Positions 60,292 through 64,000 of a stretch of DNA of 64,000 nt are shown piece after piece. This stretch comes from Companilactobacillus jidongensis (lineage in GTDB: Bacteria; Bacillota; Bacilli; Lactobacillales; Lactobacillaceae), in the NCBI RefSeq assembly GCF_003946575.1, contig NZ_RHOP01000012.1:1-64000 (forward strand), given 5' to 3'. Numbering within the stretch: position 1 is the stretch's first letter; each line of letters starts with the position of its first letter. Position numbers and translations under genes: made by a program. Under the pieces are notes generated by a model. That model ran no database searches and had not been told where the DNA came from. It saw only the letters and a list, made by a program, of their open reading frames with translations.

Positions 60292-62220
60292 ATGAGATTT
60301 ATTGGAAGCAAGACGCGATTATTAGATCAAATAGATAAGTTACTAACTAAGCATTTAAATGGTTCTGAAAAGAGTTTTGCGGATATTTTTTCAGGATCTA
60401 ATGTTGTCAGTGAGTACTTTAAGTCACGATATTCTATTGTGACTAATGATCTGCTTTATTTCTCATATGCTCTATCTAAGGGTGAGATTGTTCTGAATAG
60501 TCAACCAGATTTTACAGGATTATTTAAATTTGGTATCCATAATCCGTTTGACTATTTTAATCAATATGATGTATCGAATTATAAAGGCGATTTTATAACC
60601 AAAAATTATTCCACAGCTGGCAAAGACAAGAGAATGTATTTCACGGTTGCGAATGCGAAACGAATCGATCTTGTTAGAACTACAATTCAAAAGTGGCGTG
60701 ATGATAATGATATAACTGACAATGAATATTTTTATTTATTAGCATGTCTGATTGAAGCTGTTCCTTATATTTCAAATACGACTGGAACATATGGAGCTTA
60801 CTTGAAGAATTTTAACGACAAGCGTGCCAGTAAGCCGTTAACACTAGAACCACAAACGATTCATAATAATAAGCAACAAAATCGTGCTTATAATGAAGAC
60901 GCGAATGAACTAGTGAAAAAGATCCACGGAGATATTGTTTATATTGATACACCCTATAATGTTAGACAATATGGATCGAACTATCATTTACTTGAAACAA
61001 TCGCTAGGTTTGATGATCCTAAGATTCATGGTGTGAGCGGAGTTAGAGATTATACCGACTTGAAGTCAGCTTATTCTGCTAAAAACAACGCTAAGGCTAC
61101 TATGGAGGATTTACTTAATAATCTCAAATTTACCCATGTCTTATTAAGCTATTCGACGGATGGAATAATCCCAGAAGATGAATTAACAGCGTTGATTAAA
61201 GAAGTAGCGATTGATGGGAGTGTCGAAGTTATCAAAATTCCCTTCAAAAAATATAATTCAAAAGTTTCTACTAATAAGAAACAATTGTGTGAATTGCTAT
61301 ATTATTTTAGAACCAAGCATCAAGAAGACAATGACTTGTTACAGATTCAATCTGTCGAAATGCCAAAAGATGAACCTAAGTATATTAAGAGTCCACTAAA
61401 TTATGTTGGTGGAAAATTCAAATTGCTTTCACAGTTAATTCCAGAATTTCCACGGAATATTGATATGATGGTCGATTTGTTTAGTGGTGGTGCCAATGTT
61501 GGAATTAATGTTAAGGCAGATAAGTATTACTTCAATGATGTCAATGATCGAGTTATTGACATGTTTAAGTATTTCCAGACGCATGAATTTAATGAAATTC
61601 TTGAGCGAATTAACTCTCAGATCAAGAAGTATCATTTGAGTAAAGAAAACGAGAAGGGATTTTTACAACTTAGGGATGATTATAATGAGGATCCTAATCC
61701 TTTAGACTTATACATTTTGTCATCGTTTAGTTTTAATTATCAAATAAGATTTAATCAAGACATGAAATATAACAATCCGTTTGGTCGTAAACGTAGTCGT
61801 TTCTCAAATAATATGCGAGAAAACTTACGGGATTTTGTTACGCAATTACATCAGATAGACGCAACATTCACATCAGATTATTTCAGTGATTTTGATACAT
61901 CCAACTTAACCCAAGATTCATTAGTGTATGTTGATCCACCGTATTTGATCAGTGATGGAACTTATAATGACGGTAATCGTGGCTTTGGTAGTTGGACTCA
62001 AGAACAAGAGAATGACCTGTATGACTTTTTAGATTCACTAAATGATCGTAATATTAAATTTGCCATGTCGAATGTCTTTCGACATAAAGGATATGTCAAT
62101 CGGGCAGTGATCGATTGGGCAATCAAGTACAATATTCGTCATCTGAATGCTAATTATTCAACGTCGTCTTACCATCCCAATTTACTCGGTACAGATGAAG
62201 TGCTGATTACTAACTATTGA
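60292..62220 (+). CDS. Two-domain N6-adenine DNA methyltransferase, M.FokI-like
   Basis: 642 residues made of two D12-class methyltransferase domains. Domain 1: MRFIGSKTRLLDQI, FADIFSGSNVV, IDTPYNVRQYG (about 219). Domain 2: SPLNYVGGKFKLL (about 366), VDLFSGGANVG, YVDPPYLIS (about 547). Fused pairs methylate both strands of an asymmetric site in type IIS systems such as FokI. No nuclease gene is beside it, so it appears orphan. GAATACGAGGG upstream. Confidence 0.9.
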   Translation: MRFIGSKTRLLDQIDKLLTKHLNGSEKSFADIFSGSNVVSEYFKSRYSIVTNDLLYFSYALSKGEIVLNSQPDFTGLFKFGIHNPFDYFNQYDVSNYKGDFITKNYSTAGKDKRMYFTVANAKRIDLVRTTIQKWRDDNDITDNEYFYLLACLIEAVPYISNTTGTYGAYLKNFNDKRASKPLTLEPQTIHNNKQQNRAYNEDANELVKKIHGDIVYIDTPYNVRQYGSNYHLLETIARFDDPKIHGVSGVRDYTDLKSAYSAKNNAKATMEDLLNNLKFTHVLLSYSTDGIIPEDELTALIKEVAIDGSVEVIKIPFKKYNSKVSTNKKQLCELLYYFRTKHQEDNDLLQIQSVEMPKDEPKYIKSPLNYVGGKFKLLSQLIPEFPRNIDMMVDLFSGGANVGINVKADKYYFNDVNDRVIDMFKYFQTHEFNEILERINSQIKKYHLSKENEKGFLQLRDDYNEDPNPLDLYILSSFSFNYQIRFNQDMKYNNPFGRKRSRFSNNMRENLRDFVTQLHQIDATFTSDYFSDFDTSNLTQDSLVYVDPPYLISDGTYNDGNRGFGSWTQEQENDLYDFLDSLNDRNIKFAMSNVFRHKGYVNRAVIDWAIKYNIRHLNANYSTSSYHPNLLGTDEVLITNY

Positions 62221-62296
62221 TAGTACGTTAATAATGCTAAATGCCTCTATGCTTGTTAGAATTGATTTATATCTAATAAGTATGGAGGTGTTTTTG

Positions 62297-62923
62297 ATGA
62301 GAAAACCTTTTTATAATAAAAAATGGTTCTGGCTTACTATGATTGCTGCATTAGTTATAATTACTGCAACTTCTTATGTAGCTGAAAATACTTATGAAGA
62401 TAAAGCTGATTCGGATGCATATGCACAAGAGAATTTGTTCAAAAAGACAGTTGATTCTAAAACATCTATAATTGATAAATTTAATGCAGTTAAATTAGGT
62501 GCTGGTGGAAGTACTCACAAGGCTGTGGACAGCAAGTTTGGCAAAGCGGTTGTTAGTAGTAATGCTGAAGATAATAATAATGCAACGCTTAGCTGGAGCA
62601 ATCTAAAAGGATTGGATGACGATGTCGTTATTGATATTACTTTTCATGACGGTAGAGCGGTCGCTAAGTCGATTAAGGGATTGGATATTGATCGTAAAAA
62701 TGATTTAACGATGAAAGATTTTAAAACATTGAAGACTGGTAATAATTACGAGCAGGTGATCGATCTATTGGGTAATCCCGATAACTATACCGAAACAAAC
62801 GGTATAGTAACACTGACTTATACATCGGATGTTGAAGAAAAAATCAATGATAACACTGCTTATATCAAAGTAAGTTTGGTTAATGACGAAGTCACCAGCA
62901 AGAGTCAGGTAAATGTAAAATAG
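62297..62923 (+). CDS. DUF3862-like membrane-anchored protein, paralogue
   Basis: 208 residues. Membrane helix at about 8-27 (KKWFWLTMIAALVIITATSY), then two modules (IIDKFNAVKLGAGGSTHKAV and KDFKTLKTGNNYEQVIDLLG) ending DEVTSKSQVNVK. The end and the KKWWFW/KKWFW anchor parallel the gene at 54155. Start at 62297 after TGGAGGTG. Function unknown. Confidence 0.75.
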   Translation: MRKPFYNKKWFWLTMIAALVIITATSYVAENTYEDKADSDAYAQENLFKKTVDSKTSIIDKFNAVKLGAGGSTHKAVDSKFGKAVVSSNAEDNNNATLSWSNLKGLDDDVVIDITFHDGRAVAKSIKGLDIDRKNDLTMKDFKTLKTGNNYEQVIDLLGNPDNYTETNGIVTLTYTSDVEEKINDNTAYIKVSLVNDEVTSKSQVNVK

Positions 62924-62925
62924 CA

Positions 62926-62996
62926 AAATAAAAGAGGCCTATTGGCCTATACTCTAAAACAGTGTTTTGGAGCATAGGTCATTGGACCTCTTTTTA
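62926..62996. terminator. Long bidirectional terminator
   Basis: AAAGAGGCCTATTGGCCTAT pairs with its near-complement over about 30 positions, with T-runs both ways, between two convergent genes. Confidence 0.85.
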
Positions 62997-63004
62997 TGTG
63001 TAGA

Positions 63005-63607
63005 TTAATTTGTTGCTAATCTATCTTCTATAATAGTACAAAGTTTAATGGCCATACTTGAGATTGCCACGGACATAACTGCTAGGAAGAACGATAACAT
63101 ACCAGTTAATGCAATGTTTCCTAAACAGACGATGCCATCAATAATAAATAAGCTGATGTACTTATCAATTCCAAAATTCTTATGAATGATCATTGGTGGA
63201 ACGGTTGTACCACCACTTGACATATCCAGTGTGTATAAAACTGCCAATCCGATTCCAAAGGTTATACTTCCGATAACAATTGCGAGGATTTTGTTACCGG
63301 GGACTAGGTTATAGACTGGAGTAATGAATAATAGTACAGGGAGGAGAAAACTACCGAAGGTCAATTTGAGAGTAGTAATCTTGTCTAAGTGGAAATACGA
63401 GAAGATCAACATAATGATATTAATAATGAAAACTGATAAAGACGTTGGAACTGACCACCCTTCATATAGTAAAATTGCTATACCGGTGGCACCACCCGCG
63501 GCTACTTTATTGGGTTCAAAGAACATGTTAAGACTGAACGCAATAAGCTCTAATGCAAGAACCATTATTAGTAGTTTAAGATAAAACTTATGCCTTTTAT
63601 TCTGCAT
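63005..63607 (-). CDS. YitT-like membrane protein (membrane domain only)
   Basis: 200 residues with five or six membrane helices. FEPNKVAAGGATGIAILLYE and TLDMSSGGTTVPPMI are the YitT/DUF161 signatures. The C-terminal DUF2179 domain of full YitT proteins (about 280 residues) is missing. The ATG at 63607 has no ribosome site but lies 7 bases after a good -10, so the mRNA looks leaderless. Function unknown. Confidence 0.85.
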   Translation of the reverse strand: MQNKRHKFYLKLLIMVLALELIAFSLNMFFEPNKVAAGGATGIAILLYEGWSVPTSLSVFIINIIMLIFSYFHLDKITTLKLTFGSFLLPVLLFITPVYNLVPGNKILAIVIGSITFGIGLAVLYTLDMSSGGTTVPPMIIHKNFGIDKYISLFIIDGIVCLGNIALTGMLSFFLAVMSVAISSMAIKLCTIIEDRLATN

Positions 63608-63614
63608 GTCTAAT

Positions 63615-63643
63615 AGTATAGCATAATATATGAAGCAAGACAA
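63615..63643 (-). promoter_or_regulatory. Promoter of the YitT-like gene
   Basis: Leftward TTGTCT (63643-63638), exactly 17 bases, TATACT (63620-63615), then ATTAGAC and the ATG. Confidence 0.7.
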
Positions 63644-63842
63644 TTACTTTTAACGTTTTCATAAATTTAAGAATCCTATTGTATCAGTAGCTACAGCGTT
63701 TCTTGTTGCAGGAATGTTACTAAGATTACAAAAGTCGACCAAACTGTAACTCTGAGGTGGTGGCTATGTAACATAAGGCTGTTAGTATAGCACCATAGCA
63801 ATGAGAGCTAAACAATCTAAACATAAGGATGTAATTTAATTT

Positions 63843-64000
63843 ATGAAAAAAGTATTATCTATCGCATTAGCAAGTACAATCATTTTAACAGCATTAGGAG
63901 CAACAACAGCTAACACCGTTGACGCCGCTACTACAGTTGACAGTACACACGTTACAGTAGAGAAGGGTGATACATATAAGAGTATCGCTGCAGAAAACAA
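63843..64000 (+). CDS. Secreted LysM protein, 5' part
   Basis: First 52 codons, cut by the window end. Signal peptide MKKVLSIALASTIILTALGA with cleavage near VDA-AT, then HVTVEKGDTYKSIAAEN, the start of a LysM peptidoglycan-binding domain. Probably a cell-wall hydrolase or wall-associated protein. AAGGATG precedes the ATG. The 190-base leader shows no riboswitch I recognise. Confidence 0.85.
   Translation, partial: MKKVLSIALASTIILTALGATTANTVDAATTVDSTHVTVEKGDTYKSIAAEN

Noticed and set aside
63650-63842. c-di-AMP (ydaO) riboswitch before the LysM gene
   Set aside because: The gene context fits, but the conserved ydaO core was not recognisable in the leader.

Overview
The window is a low-GC Firmicute chromosome, most likely a Lactobacillaceae member and possibly the Companilactobacillus group (inference). 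Support comes from a long tRNA cluster behind a 5S rRNA gene, a tmRNA whose tag ends in SYALAA, LPXTG and WxL-like surface proteins, SLAP-type wall-binding modules in the phage proteins, and strong AGGAGG ribosome sites.

Positions 1-2567 hold the 3' end of a 5S rRNA gene and 26 tRNA genes on the + strand. The last one, tRNA-Leu(CAA), is the attachment site of a prophage. A 17-bp core covering its 3' end (2552-2568) recurs at 40506-40522, so the prophage is about 38 kb.

The prophage is a temperate siphovirus with HK97-type capsid genes and probable cos packaging. From left to right it carries: an integrase and a leftward lysogeny block (unknown morons and an S24-type CI repressor); a divergent early region opening with a cro-like gene present as two exact tandem copies; an antirepressor; replication genes (Rep with a Phg_2220_C-type end, SSB, nuclease-like protein, methyltransferase) mixed with many tiny proteins; an ArpU-like late regulator; a non-coding stretch with tRNA-like structures; HNH, TerS, TerL, portal, protease and capsid; connectors and tail genes, including a tail chaperone with a -1 slippery heptamer; tape measure, Dit, Tal and baseplate; and a lysis cassette. 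Between the endolysin and attR lie small genes and two small hydrophobic peptide genes, each opposed by a promoter that would make a 3'-overlapping antisense RNA. Both look like type I toxin-antitoxin modules.

The host region after attR (40523-64000) is a set of short transcription units: a carboxymuconolactone decarboxylase-like gene behind a MerR-type operator, a polytopic DUF6056-like protein, a DUF2207-type protein, a DHFR-like reductase, a truncated aldo/keto reductase beside a decayed phage minor-capsid/toxin remnant, an LPXTG adhesin, a WxL-like secreted protein, SMR and MFS exporters with attenuator-like leaders, a flavin NADH oxidase, an ArsR-CadD metal resistance locus with a 36-bp palindromic operator, a TetR regulator divergent from a 7-TM protein resembling transmembrane terpene cyclases, ssrA, an orphan two-domain adenine methyltransferase, a YitT-type membrane protein with an apparently leaderless mRNA, and the start of a LysM protein.

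The most unusual items are the cro duplication with operator-like sites inside it, the tRNA-like array with possible UUA anticodon loops, the paired type I toxin-antitoxin candidates, a C-terminal motif shared by three consecutive baseplate proteins, and the putative terpene-cyclase-like protein. Family assignments rest on motifs recalled from memory; no database search was run.
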